From assembly GCF_040371755.1 (NCBI RefSeq), contig NZ_BAABWE010000002.1:248001-312000 (forward strand): a stretch of 64,000 bases of DNA, given 5' to 3'. This DNA is from Bermanella sp040371755 (GTDB lineage Bacteria; Pseudomonadota; Gammaproteobacteria; Pseudomonadales; Oceanobacteraceae). The notes below the pieces were generated by a model. It was given only the letters and a program-made list of their open reading frames with translations, was not told where the DNA came from and did no database searches. Position 1 is the first letter of the stretch; every line of letters starts with the position of its first letter. The position numbers and the translations under genes were made by a program. Shown here piece by piece: positions 18,219-27,326 of this stretch.

Positions 18219-20315
18219 GTGATTAACTTATCCACATTAAAATTATGTGCGGTAGCAGGTATAACCTTGCTCAGCACAGGCTGTGCGTATATGTCGCAAG
18301 GCTTTGCCGAAAAAGAAGCTGTGGCAGTTGTCGCACCAGATGACTTTTTTAATGACTCTGCTAATCGCATCATTTACCCAGAACAAAACTGGGACTCAGC
18401 CGACAGCCTTTGGTTTTACAATACCACCCAAGGCTCCAACTTATTACCGTACGACATTCTGCTCAACTTAGAACAAGCACAAAGCTCTGAGCGCTTTTTA
18501 GATACAAAAAATGTTGAGAAATATCGCTACCTGCCGCAAAAAGCCAGTTACGACAACAAAGACGCATTACCTGTTGGCTGGGTGAAAGACACACACAATG
18601 GTAAAGACTACATAGGTTTTACCTGTGCTGCCTGTCATACCACACAAATTAACTACAAGGGCACAGGCATGCGTATTGATGGCGGCCCAACCCTTGGAGA
18701 TATGGAATCTCTGTTAGGTGCCATTGAAAACTCGTTAGCTGCCTCACAAGAAAATACCAATCCAGAAAAATTCGAACGTCTTTTCAACAAGATAAACCCA
18801 CAAGGAAGCAGTGCGGACAAGCAAGCATTCAGCTCTGAGATAGCTAAAGCCTACAAAGACATTCGCTTTTATAACTGCTCTAACCAACCTGTTCACCCAG
18901 GGGTATATAAAGATCGTCAAGACAAAGATCCGCACAACAATGCCTGCTTCGATGACAAAGACGAAATCAATTACGGTTATGGTCGCTTAGATGCCATTGG
19001 CCGTATTTATAATCGTACCTTGCTGCACATAGGCGGTAAGGATAAAAACGGCAGCTTAATTGAAACTACTCGTACTTTAAGCCCAACCTCGCCTGTGAGC
19101 TATCCATTTTTATGGGATACACCACAGCACGACTTCGTACAATGGAATGGTTTACTTGAGAACAACTTTGGTTATGTAGGCCCTCTAGGGCGCAATACAG
19201 GCGAAGTTGTTGGTGTATTTGCCACCATTGATATCGAAGACAAAGGCACAAAAGTTGAATACGATTCATCTGTTGAAGTGCGTAACTTAATCCGCCTTGA
19301 AGATCACCTGAAATCACTTTGGTCGCCAAGCTGGGAAGACATGGCCATCAATAACATGGAACGTAAGCCTGAACATCGCGGCAGCTTACCTCCTATTAAA
19401 AAGACCTGTGATGACGGCAGTATCATCTGCGCAGAAGAAGGCGAGAAAATTTTTAAAGAATACGCCTGTGCTGCTTGTCACCAAGCCATTGATCGCACCA
19501 GCTCATCTCGTGTTGTGACTGCGCAAATGTCCAGCCTAGAGGTAATCAAAACAGACCCTAACATGGTGCGCCAAGCCTTAGAGGCTTGCGGTGATAGCGG
19601 CTTACTTGAGCCGGTAGTGGTTAATAAAGGTTTAGATATATGCCCTGGCGATCAAAAAGCCGGCGGTTCATTTGATCCGAAATCAGCAATCCCTGCCCTT
19701 ACTGCCGTTAGCGAAGTAACAGCAGGTGTATTACAAGCAGGTATTTTCAATAGCTTGTATCTGACATTCCAATCCGCAATTCAAGTAATTAAGGGCTTAA
19801 TTGACGAAGACACAAATCAACGCCATGTTGACTTTGAAGCGGTTAATAAGAACTTCTTAAACGCCTATAAAGGTCGCCCATTAAATGGTATTTGGGCTAC
19901 AGCCCCATATCTTCATAATGGCTCAGTACCCAACCTTTACGATTTATTATTACCAACTTGTGAAAACGGTCAAAGTGGCATTGGTGAAAACAACACCTGT
20001 CGTCCAGAAGCCTTTACGGTTGGTCAGCGTGAATTTGATCCGGTAAAAGTGGGTTTGAAAACTGAAAACCTAATGACATACAAAGCCAAAGCTGGTGAGC
20101 CAAGTCTATTCATTTATGACACATCACTTTATGGCAATCACAACTATGGTCATGAGTACGCAGCCGGTAAAGACCCTATTCCTTTGTTAGATGAGAATGG
20201 GCAGCCACGCCGTGATGCCACTGGCAAGCCATTAGGAATTGATACTTGGGAAGTTAAACCTGCGCTTAATCATGAACAGCGTATGGCCTTAATTGAATAC
20301 ATCAAAACACTATAA
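18219..20315 (+). CDS. Di-haem c-type cytochrome lipoprotein, RoxA/CCP-like (paralogue 2)
   Basis: 698 residues with a lipoprotein signal (LLSTGC, Cys22). Haem motifs are CAACH at 136-140 and CAACH at 417-421. Conserved blocks shared with paralogue 1 are DSLWFYNTTQGSNLLPYD, YGYGRLDAIGRIYNRT, SPVSYPFLWD, GRNTGEVVGVFATID and LNGIWATAPYLHNGSVP. Extra cysteines in the insert near 220-243 and near 397-404 could form disulfides. The gap after paralogue 1 is 83 bases with no strong terminator, so the genes are likely co-transcribed. GAGAGGG precedes its start. The lipobox suggests a different anchoring, possibly the outer membrane, from paralogue 1. Confidence 0.85.
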   Translation: MINLSTLKLCAVAGITLLSTGCAYMSQGFAEKEAVAVVAPDDFFNDSANRIIYPEQNWDSADSLWFYNTTQGSNLLPYDILLNLEQAQSSERFLDTKNVEKYRYLPQKASYDNKDALPVGWVKDTHNGKDYIGFTCAACHTTQINYKGTGMRIDGGPTLGDMESLLGAIENSLAASQENTNPEKFERLFNKINPQGSSADKQAFSSEIAKAYKDIRFYNCSNQPVHPGVYKDRQDKDPHNNACFDDKDEINYGYGRLDAIGRIYNRTLLHIGGKDKNGSLIETTRTLSPTSPVSYPFLWDTPQHDFVQWNGLLENNFGYVGPLGRNTGEVVGVFATIDIEDKGTKVEYDSSVEVRNLIRLEDHLKSLWSPSWEDMAINNMERKPEHRGSLPPIKKTCDDGSIICAEEGEKIFKEYACAACHQAIDRTSSSRVVTAQMSSLEVIKTDPNMVRQALEACGDSGLLEPVVVNKGLDICPGDQKAGGSFDPKSAIPALTAVSEVTAGVLQAGIFNSLYLTFQSAIQVIKGLIDEDTNQRHVDFEAVNKNFLNAYKGRPLNGIWATAPYLHNGSVPNLYDLLLPTCENGQSGIGENNTCRPEAFTVGQREFDPVKVGLKTENLMTYKAKAGEPSLFIYDTSLYGNHNYGHEYAAGKDPIPLLDENGQPRRDATGKPLGIDTWEVKPALNHEQRMALIEYIKTL

Positions 20316-20334
20316 TTAAAAAATGGACTTATAC

Positions 20335-21465
20335 ATGAAACTCAATAAAACCTTACTAGCCACAATCACTGCAACCGTATTTTTACACGGTTGTAGTAAT
20401 GTTGAAGTCGCACCACTTGGCACTGAACTTGTCATTCCAGGTGAAGAAAAAGTCATCAAAGATATTAGCGACCTACTAACCAATAAACTTGACGAGCAAT
20501 ATAAGGGGGAGAAATTTCTACGTGATACTCACCCTAAAGCTAATGCCTGCTTGCACGGCACATTTAAAGTACAAAGCGACATAGCTCCTGAATTTCAACA
20601 CGGTGTATTTCAACCGGGAGCTGAGCACCCTGTTTGGATGCGTTTATCTAACGCAGTTGAAGAAGTAACATCAGATTACGCAAAAGACTTCCGTGGTTTA
20701 GCGATGAAACTTACAAAAGTTGACGGTGATCGTGTTTCCATGAGCGAGCGTCCATATGGCCCAAATTACGAGCGTGTTTTATTGCCTCACGGTGATGAAA
20801 AGCACACGCAAGATTTTCTATTCTTAGGTCATGATGCTTTCTTTGCTGCCGGCCCTGATGACTTCTTTGATTTCTTCAGTAGTTCATTCCTATCGTTTGC
20901 TTTAACTCACCCTCGTGGTGTTTACAACATTATTAAAGGGGAAGCACGTCGTGTTAATCCGCTAAATATCAGCTGGAACAGTGTAACTGGTTATGCACTG
21001 GGCGGAAAAAATGAAAAAGGGGTTTATCAAAATGTTGTACGTTATGCCCTTGAGAACTGCGGTACAAACTATGGCGACAAGCCAGAGAAAAACAATCCAG
21101 ATTACATGGAACAAAATATTGCTAAGCAATTAGAAAGTGGAACTGCGTGTTTGGATTTCTACATTCAACGTCAAGTGAATGCAGAAGATATGCCAGTAGA
21201 AAATGCGTTAGTGCCTTGGGATCAGAAAGAATCACCATTCATTAAAATCGCACGTATTGATATTCCTTCACAAACATTCACCAGCGAAGCACAAAAAGAA
21301 TTTTGTGAAAATATATCTTTCAACCCGTGGCACTCACTTGAAGAGCACCGTCCTTTAGGTGGTATTAACCGTGCCCGCCGAATTGTAATGAAAGACATTT
21401 CTGACGAACGCTTAAAAGCCAATAACGTTGAACGCTTTGAACCAACTGGTGAAGAACGCTTTTAA
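20335..21465 (+). CDS. Catalase-like haem protein, lipoprotein (y4iL/SrpA-type)
   Basis: 376 residues from the ATG at 20335; a second ATG lies in frame at 20323. The signal peptide ends in a lipobox (FLHGC, Cys20). The catalase-type distal histidine appears as H66 in RDTHPKANACLHGTFKV, and the family motif NPWHSLEEHRPLGGINRARR lies near the C-terminus. These match short catalase-related proteins rather than true catalases of about 500 residues. Catalase-fold relatives include allene oxide synthases that use fatty-acid hydroperoxides, so hydroperoxide or peroxide handling next to the cytochromes is plausible. The start is seven bases after the paralogue 2 stop if the upstream ATG is used. Confidence 0.82.
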   Translation: MKLNKTLLATITATVFLHGCSNVEVAPLGTELVIPGEEKVIKDISDLLTNKLDEQYKGEKFLRDTHPKANACLHGTFKVQSDIAPEFQHGVFQPGAEHPVWMRLSNAVEEVTSDYAKDFRGLAMKLTKVDGDRVSMSERPYGPNYERVLLPHGDEKHTQDFLFLGHDAFFAAGPDDFFDFFSSSFLSFALTHPRGVYNIIKGEARRVNPLNISWNSVTGYALGGKNEKGVYQNVVRYALENCGTNYGDKPEKNNPDYMEQNIAKQLESGTACLDFYIQRQVNAEDMPVENALVPWDQKESPFIKIARIDIPSQTFTSEAQKEFCENISFNPWHSLEEHRPLGGINRARRIVMKDISDERLKANNVERFEPTGEERF

Positions 21466-21481
21466 TCCCCTTTAATCGAAT

Positions 21482-21505
21482 GCGGCCCCATTTCAATGAG
21501 GCCGC
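21482..21505 (+). other. Intra-operon hairpin before the third cytochrome
   Basis: GCGGCCCCAT and ATGAGGCCGC pair with one mismatch around TTCA, then CTTTGGAG. It lies between the catalase-like gene and the third cytochrome and lacks a long U-run, so it may be a weak terminator, attenuator or mRNA stabiliser. An in-frame ATG at 21496 lies inside the stem, which favours the downstream start. Confidence 0.5.
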
Positions 21506-21519
21506 TTTGGAGAAATTTC

Positions 21520-23325
21520 ATGAAATTCCCAATATTATGTGCTGGTCTCGCCGGTGCATTATTACTACAAGCATGTGGTAATCCGCCTTTAGAAGCTCCT
21601 AAAGGCACGCCGTTTGTAAATTCTACGCCAAGCAACTGGCAACAAAACCAAGCTGATCGTCAAAAAGCAAAAGCAGACTACCTAACTGAACACCAAGTTG
21701 CCTACGATTGGTTTAAAGATTTTGCCTTCAGTGAAACCGACGGCATTCCGATGATCATTTTCAAATTACTTCCCGTTATTGCACCTGAATACTGGGGAGA
21801 TGAGAATAACTTCTTAAGCACCGTTGGTTTATTTGAACACTACGAAAAACCTGGCTACCCATTACCAATGGGTATTGGTATTAGTGCGTTAACTCAAGCA
21901 GACCCTGCTAACAAATTGGATTACACCTCATTCACTTGTGCTGCTTGTCATATTGGTCGCGTACGCGATAACGATGGGAAACTGCATTATATTGAAGGCG
22001 GTGTGAATACAGAGTTTAATATTGTTCAGTACCGTGTGCGTGCTTACAAAACCATTAGCAAAATCATTGGTAGCGAAACCAATCAAAAGAAAATCGACAA
22101 ACTTGTTATAGATGCATTTAGTAGCGCACTGGATAAAACCCATGCGAGCAACCCAAACTATTTCTATAACAACTACAAAGATGCCACACTAAACTTCGAT
22201 ACGGCTTACGAGCAAGCACAAATCGAGTTTTTCAAAACAACCATGGATAAGACCGTACCTCAATTTGCAACTACTGTTGTTGATCAGTACACCTCCTATG
22301 CTGCTTTGTTAAATAAAAACTATGACGGTATTCAAGAATTATCACTTGAGGGCTTTCCAGGTATGGCTGATGCCACGGGGATTAGTACCACTAATGCTTA
22401 CTCGGCCTTACAAGATAACTTCTTTACTCGTTTATTTTCTAGCTTGATTTTACCCCCTGCTCCGGGCATTACTGATTTCATGAGTGTTTGGGAACAAGAT
22501 AAACGCAAAGCAAACTGGGATAAAAGCCACGAACGTTTAATCAATGGTGGTGGTCAATGGAATGGTAATATTCCTATTCCTATGTACCGTAATCTTGCAG
22601 CACAATTAACCCTAGGCTTATCTGACAATGATATTCGTGTATCCGCGTTTTCAGTTGAGTTGCTAGATGGCTTACCAGCCTCTGTTTATCCGTTTGATGT
22701 GGATGTTGCACTTGCTAAAAAAGGTGAAAAATTATTTGCTGAAAATTGTGCTCAGTGCCATCAACCTCATAACGGCAAGGTATATGATTCGTTAGGTACT
22801 AACTTAGATCGAAGCTATGTAGTGAACTGGTTGGTTCGTAAAGGCGGTGTAGACAGCTTCTATAGTGCTTGTGACACAGAAACAACCGTAACCATGTACA
22901 ATCAGCCAACTAAACCTTGTGCTGAGTTTGATGGCGTTTCATTAAAAGGCAAAAAAGATTTAATCATGTCTCCAAATGATGAACACCATGGTTACAATGC
23001 CCGCCCACTTTCTGGTATTTGGGCGCAAGCTCCATACATGCATAATGGCTCTGTTCCTACCCTTTATCACTTATTGGTGCCTGAATCCCGTCCCGTTAAA
23101 TTTGTAAAAAGTCGTTTAGACTACGACACACAAAACGTAGGCTACGCTTGGCAGCCAAGCAGTAATCAAACAGAAGGCTACATGTTTGATACGTCTAGTT
23201 TTAAAACCTTTAGCAACAAAGGTCACGACACAGACATACTAGAAGACGCCAAAATCTATAAGCTAAACTGGAACGACGATAAACCTGGGGCAATGGCCTT
23301 GGTGGAATATCTTAAAACCCTTTAA
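21520..23325 (+). CDS. Di-haem c-type cytochrome lipoprotein, divergent RoxA/CCP-like (paralogue 3)
   Basis: 601 residues from the ATG at 21520, chosen because GGAG lies eight bases upstream and the start gives a clean lipoprotein signal (LLLQAC, Cys19). Haem motifs are CAACH at 140-144 and CAQCH at 410-414. The C-terminal hallmark is PLSGIWAQAPYMHNGSVPTL. The segments between the haem sites differ from paralogues 1 and 2 (no YGYGRLDA block), so this is a more distant member. A perfect terminator follows. Three different members in one operon suggest sequential or complementary oxidation steps. Confidence 0.83.
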   Translation: MKFPILCAGLAGALLLQACGNPPLEAPKGTPFVNSTPSNWQQNQADRQKAKADYLTEHQVAYDWFKDFAFSETDGIPMIIFKLLPVIAPEYWGDENNFLSTVGLFEHYEKPGYPLPMGIGISALTQADPANKLDYTSFTCAACHIGRVRDNDGKLHYIEGGVNTEFNIVQYRVRAYKTISKIIGSETNQKKIDKLVIDAFSSALDKTHASNPNYFYNNYKDATLNFDTAYEQAQIEFFKTTMDKTVPQFATTVVDQYTSYAALLNKNYDGIQELSLEGFPGMADATGISTTNAYSALQDNFFTRLFSSLILPPAPGITDFMSVWEQDKRKANWDKSHERLINGGGQWNGNIPIPMYRNLAAQLTLGLSDNDIRVSAFSVELLDGLPASVYPFDVDVALAKKGEKLFAENCAQCHQPHNGKVYDSLGTNLDRSYVVNWLVRKGGVDSFYSACDTETTVTMYNQPTKPCAEFDGVSLKGKKDLIMSPNDEHHGYNARPLSGIWAQAPYMHNGSVPTLYHLLVPESRPVKFVKSRLDYDTQNVGYAWQPSSNQTEGYMFDTSSFKTFSNKGHDTDILEDAKIYKLNWNDDKPGAMALVEYLKTL

Positions 23326-23335
23326 GCTTTCGTAT

Positions 23336-23365
23336 AAAAAACCTAGCGCACATGCTAGGTTTTTT
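23336..23365 (+). terminator. Terminator of the cytochrome cluster
   Basis: AAAAAACCTAGC and GCTAGGTTTTTT form a perfect 12-base stem around GCACAT, 11 bases after the paralogue 3 stop. Confidence 0.92.
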
Positions 23366-23616
23366 ATATTCCCATCTAGCATTAGTTATCACTACTTACT
23401 GAGTATTAGTGGGTTTTAGAGGCCCTTCTCCCCTGCTTTTCACAGCCAAATCACCCCTGTTTTTTTATTTTATAGCCGCATGATCTGCATCAATTCTGTC
23501 ACTGATTTGTCCATGAAGTTTAACCTTATGTAAAGCCTTACAGATTCCTGATGATATGAGTCAATTACTCAAATTGGTTTAAAGGTATTCTGTCAGCATG
23601 AGAATTAGGAGTCGCC

Positions 23617-24132
23617 ATGACCATTAAAGACCAATACACAAAAGACGAACTTATCCGCGCAGGCCACGGCGAGTTATTTGAACACAACCAAGTGATTCGC
23701 TTACCCCGCGATAACATGTTGATGCTAGATCGTATTACCCATATTTCCAATGAAGGTGGTGAATACGGAAAAGGTGAGGTAATTGCAGAATTAGATGTCA
23801 CCCCCGACTTATGGTTTTTTGATTGCCACTTTCAAAGTGACCCAGTAATGCCCGGCTGTTTAGGCTTAGATGCCCTATGGCAAATGGTAGGTTTCTGGCT
23901 TGGCTGGGGTGGCCGTCAAGGCAAGGGGCGCGCACTGGGGGCCGGCGCTATTAAATTCACTGGGGAAATTTTACCAACCAATAAATTAGTTAAATATCAT
24001 ATTCACATTAGACGCGTCATTGAGCGTGGAACAGCCATGGCCATTGCTGACGGTTATGTGTATGTAGATGATAAAAAAATCTACGAAGGTAAAGATTTAC
24101 GTGTTGGCTTATTCCCAGGAGAGCAAAAATGA
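23617..24132 (+). CDS. fabA: 3-hydroxydecanoyl-ACP dehydratase/isomerase
   Basis: Dehydrates 3-hydroxyacyl-ACP and isomerises trans-2-decenoyl-ACP to cis-3-decenoyl-ACP, the branch point of anaerobic unsaturated fatty-acid synthesis. 171 residues, the family length. Catalytic His71 and Asp85 are seen in FFDCHFQSDPVMPGCLGLDA. AGGAG precedes the ATG. It overlaps fabB by ATGA. I looked for FadR or FabR operators in the 250 bases upstream and found none that were convincing. Confidence 0.98.
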   Translation: MTIKDQYTKDELIRAGHGELFEHNQVIRLPRDNMLMLDRITHISNEGGEYGKGEVIAELDVTPDLWFFDCHFQSDPVMPGCLGLDALWQMVGFWLGWGGRQGKGRALGAGAIKFTGEILPTNKLVKYHIHIRRVIERGTAMAIADGYVYVDDKKIYEGKDLRVGLFPGEQK

Positions 24133-25343
24133 GACGCGTCGTAGTCACAGGCTTGGGCATTGTTTCAAGCCTTGGAAATAACCAAACTGAAGTATTAGAG
24201 TCACTTAAAACACAAAAATCAGGTATTGGTTTTAACGAATCTTTTAAAGAGCTTGGTTTTCGCTCCCATGTTTCTGGGATTGTGGATATTAAATTAGACG
24301 AACTCATTGACCGTAAACTGATGCGCTTTATGGGTGAAGCGGCAGCGTTTAGTTATATCGCTATGGATGAGGCCGTTAAAGACTCAGGCTTAACCCCTGA
24401 ACAAATTAGTGATGTGAATACAGGCATTATTATGGGTTCTGGTGGCGCATCATCAGAGAACATTGTAGAGAGTGTCGACATACTGCGTGAAAAAGGCATC
24501 AAGCGCGTTGGCCCTTATCGTGTACCGCGTATTATGGCCAGTTCAATTGTTGCCTCCCTTTCAACGGCGTTTAAAATTAAAGGTTTAAACTACGGTATTA
24601 CCTCTGCCTGTGCCACCAGTGCCCACAGTATTGGTGCGGCTTGCGAACAAATACAAATGGGCAAACAAAACATCATGTTTGCTGGTGGGGGAGATGAAAG
24701 CCATTGGACCTTTGCCATGAGCTTTGATGCCATGGGTGCACTATCTAGTAAATACAACGACAATCCAGAAACCGCCTCTCGTGCATACGACGCCAATCGC
24801 GATGGCTTTGTTATTTCATCAGGAGCCGGAGTGCTTGTACTTGAAGAGTTAGAACACGCGCTGGCTCGCGGGGCAAAAATCTACGGTGAATTAGAGGGTT
24901 ACGCTGCCACATCTGATGGTGCTGACATGGTAGCACCAAGTGGTGAAGGCGCTGAGCGTTGCATGCAGTTAGCCCTTAAAACCTGTGCAGGCCCAGTGGA
25001 TTACATCAATGCCCATGGTACCAGCACCCCAGCGGGTGATATCACTGAACTTAATGCCATGCGAAATGTATTTAAAGACAATGTGCCGCTGATTAGTTCG
25101 ACAAAATCTTTATCTGGTCACAGCTTGGGTGGTGCAGGCGTACATGAAGCCATCTTTAGTCTACTAATGATGGAGCATAACTTTTTAACTGGTTCGGCCA
25201 ATATTGAAACCCTAGACCCAGGGGCTGAAGAAATGCCAATTTTACGTAAAAACGTAAATCATGATGTTAAACGAGTAATGAGCAATAGTTTTGGCTTTGG
25301 CGGCACAAACGCCAGTTTGGTATTTGCTAAATACCCAAGCTAA
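24129..25343 (+). CDS. fabB: 3-oxoacyl-ACP synthase I
   Basis: Elongates cis-3-decenoyl-ACP and other acyl-ACPs in the cytosol. 404 residues. The catalytic triad is Cys161 in TSACATSAHSIG, His296 in INAHGTSTP and His331 in SGHSLGGAG. It is translationally coupled to fabA through ATGA, the common gammaproteobacterial pair. A terminator lies between it and the convergent membrane-protein gene. Confidence 0.98.
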   Translation: MRRVVVTGLGIVSSLGNNQTEVLESLKTQKSGIGFNESFKELGFRSHVSGIVDIKLDELIDRKLMRFMGEAAAFSYIAMDEAVKDSGLTPEQISDVNTGIIMGSGGASSENIVESVDILREKGIKRVGPYRVPRIMASSIVASLSTAFKIKGLNYGITSACATSAHSIGAACEQIQMGKQNIMFAGGGDESHWTFAMSFDAMGALSSKYNDNPETASRAYDANRDGFVISSGAGVLVLEELEHALARGAKIYGELEGYAATSDGADMVAPSGEGAERCMQLALKTCAGPVDYINAHGTSTPAGDITELNAMRNVFKDNVPLISSTKSLSGHSLGGAGVHEAIFSLLMMEHNFLTGSANIETLDPGAEEMPILRKNVNHDVKRVMSNSFGFGGTNASLVFAKYPS

Positions 25344-25377
25344 TTCATCAACAACAATAACGTAATGCAAAAAATAT

Positions 25378-25411
25378 AACGCCATTCTGTTTAACAGATT
25401 GGCGTTTTTTT
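25378..25411 (+). terminator. Terminator after fabB
   Basis: AACGCCATTCTG and CAGATTGGCGTT pair with one mismatch and are followed by a run of seven T. The T-run touches the stop of the convergent gene at 25410. Confidence 0.8.
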
Positions 25412-26111
25412 ATGCTTGCTTGAGTTTTTCAAGTGTCTGTATCAATCCCCCTTTGGTCAAGGCCCAATGCAGGGCCACAATAAACAGCATAATAATTAAA
25501 TGATACCAATCATTATAATGCAGCAGCCCACTTGGAATACTTCCATTGGCCATTAGCGCCCAAATTCCACCCGCTAACAAATTCACACATACCATGGCAA
25601 TCAATAACCAAAAAATCTTCAAATCTTTTTTGAAAATCAAATACAGAGAAAAACCTATGACCAGTAAGTGAGTAAAAACATGATAAACCACCACAATGGA
25701 ATACGAGCTAAATAGCAAACTGCATAGCATAAATACGATTAGCGAGATCATAAGAGACTTTTTTAACCAGTTAAAGCTAAAACGCTCTGCCACTGGATAC
25801 AAAAAAACTTTCATAAAATAATATTCAGTTAGGCCTATTAACATGAACGTCACTAGCCATACGCGAATATAAACATACTTAAAACTACTCATATGAAACT
25901 CACGATTTAGCTCCAAGTTAATGTGGCGAATAAATTGTATGACCTCAGGTTTTTCTAATTGCATATGATGAGCTATCCCACCAAACAAAGCGGCAAGGGA
26001 GAACAGTAAAAAATGAATTGCGCCGCTTTTAAAGCGAGCATCGCGACGGAATAAATCGAAACTAGCCACTAAAGCCATGGCAAAAATCGCGTAATTTAAA
26101 GAAATCAACAT
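25410..26111 (-). CDS. Polytopic inner-membrane protein with conserved-looking histidines
   Basis: 233 residues with about seven or eight hydrophobic segments. Histidines are seen in GGIAHH (near 46-50), YHVFTHLL (near 140) and NDWYHLIIMLFIVALHW near the C-terminus. A Ser/Asp/His pattern across seven segments recalls CREST-type membrane hydrolases (alkaline ceramidase/PAQR-like), but I cannot establish that. Otherwise of unknown function. It is convergent with fabB, and its start is not close to another gene on its strand. Confidence 0.6.
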   Translation of the reverse strand: MLISLNYAIFAMALVASFDLFRRDARFKSGAIHFLLFSLAALFGGIAHHMQLEKPEVIQFIRHINLELNREFHMSSFKYVYIRVWLVTFMLIGLTEYYFMKVFLYPVAERFSFNWLKKSLMISLIVFMLCSLLFSSYSIVVVYHVFTHLLVIGFSLYLIFKKDLKIFWLLIAMVCVNLLAGGIWALMANGSIPSGLLHYNDWYHLIIMLFIVALHWALTKGGLIQTLEKLKQA

Positions 26112-26174
26112 GAGAATTACTTAGCGTAAAAGACACCATCCTAAGTAATCCTATCAAACGAGTCTATGAATGAA

Positions 26175-26426
26175 TTAATCTGAAATTGCTTTTGGTGATA
26201 AGTACCATTTTAAGGCCATCAACAATACTGGCAGCATATGCCAAAGCACATCAAACACATCAATAGGTTTAAACGACAAGCCTTGAATTAACCATTGAAA
26301 TTTTTGCACCAAGTGAGGTTCAGGCTGAAAAGGGGCAAGAGCCATAAAAATAGCCAAAATCCCTAACAAGCTGTAAGGCAACCCTACGATCCAGCCTTTT
26401 AAGCCCTGCAATAACCCATTAGGCAT
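26175..26426 (-). CDS. Small membrane protein coupled to trxC
   Basis: 83 residues with two hydrophobic segments (about 11-31 and 60-76) separated by a loop containing PHLVQKFQWLIQGLSFKPID, a conserved-looking motif found in short hypothetical membrane proteins of marine gammaproteobacteria. Its ATG lies within the last codons of trxC (eight-base overlap), so the two are translated together. No function can be assigned. Confidence 0.65.
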   Translation of the reverse strand: MPNGLLQGLKGWIVGLPYSLLGILAIFMALAPFQPEPHLVQKFQWLIQGLSFKPIDVFDVLWHMLPVLLMALKWYLSPKAISD

Positions 26427-26841
26427 GTTGGCTCACCCAAGCTTGTAATTGCCCTTCTGGTAGTGCTCCGGCCATTTCAGCCACTATTTTCCCTTGTTTG
26501 AAAATCTTCAATGAAGGAATACTGCGAATACTGTATTGCGCCGCCAATTGCTGCTCATTTTCGGTATTTACTTTCAACAACACCGCTTTGCCTGATAGGT
26601 TTTCAGCCACTTTAGAAAATGCAGGCGCCATCATTTTACACGGCCCACACCAATTGGCCCAAAAGTCCACTACCACAGGTAACTCACTCTTTTGTATAAA
26701 GCGATTAAATTGGGCCGCACTTACATCCAAAGGCCTATTTGGAATAACAGATTGCGAACATTTTCCGCATTTTGGCTGGTCTTGAAGTTTTTCATCTGGC
26801 ACACGATTTAAGCCAGAACAAGCTGGACAGACGATGATCAT
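26419..26841 (-). CDS. trxC: Thioredoxin 2
   Basis: Cytosolic protein-disulfide reductase induced by oxidative stress in relatives. 140 residues: an N-terminal zinc site with four cysteines (C5, C8, C25, C28) followed by a thioredoxin fold with the active site WCGPC (C65 and C68). The zinc domain separates TrxC from TrxA. It is followed by the coupled small membrane protein at 26175-26426. Confidence 0.96.
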   Translation of the reverse strand: MIIVCPACSGLNRVPDEKLQDQPKCGKCSQSVIPNRPLDVSAAQFNRFIQKSELPVVVDFWANWCGPCKMMAPAFSKVAENLSGKAVLLKVNTENEQQLAAQYSIRSIPSLKIFKQGKIVAEMAGALPEGQLQAWVSQHA

Positions 26842-26925
26842 AAGGGCACCTTAAATTAGTTTTTACTAATATTGCGATTATAACCCTAAATTTCAAGTAT
26901 TTATTGTGAAAATCCCAAATTAGAT

Positions 26926-27165
26926 TTAACCAAACAATTCGACACCGTCGTCATCATTGTACTGTCTACTATTAAGCTCAATAGTAATCATCTCTTTAAA
27001 TTCATTTAAATCCTCAAGTGGCAGCGACGACAAAGCAACCCCTTGGAATATCCGGCGACTCAACAGCGTCTGTTCAAAGCAGCGGCTATGTACTGGGCCT
27101 TTGCCCGCGATAATCACTACCTCTTTATCTCCAACCACACTTTTCTCACAATATTCACAACGCAT
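26926..27165 (-). CDS. Small zinc-finger-like protein
   Basis: 79 residues, cytosolic. An N-terminal CEYC (C3 and C6) and a later HSRC (H26 and C29) form a probable zinc-binding treble, followed by an acidic helical tail ending DDDGVELFG. It looks like the short DUF2175-type or LIM-like fingers, but I am not sure of the family. AT-rich sequence separates it from trxC (84 bases). Confidence 0.6.
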   Translation of the reverse strand: MRCEYCEKSVVGDKEVVIIAGKGPVHSRCFEQTLLSRRIFQGVALSSLPLEDLNEFKEMITIELNSRQYNDDDGVELFG

Positions 27166-27326
27166 AATACTGCTCTCTGAATCTACTTAATAAGAACTAT
27201 TGTATATTGATATGATTTCTCATCATGAGGTTTTTTGTATCGCAATGTTTACAGTTGTAAAGAAAATATCCGAATTTAGAACAGGCTGTTCTGGTATCAT
27301 GGAATTTTTCTAAAATATCTAAATAT

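Noticed and set aside
23366..23616. FadR or FabR operator ahead of fabA
   Set aside because: No sequence close to the known palindromes was found in the region; the intergenic DNA is only AT-rich.
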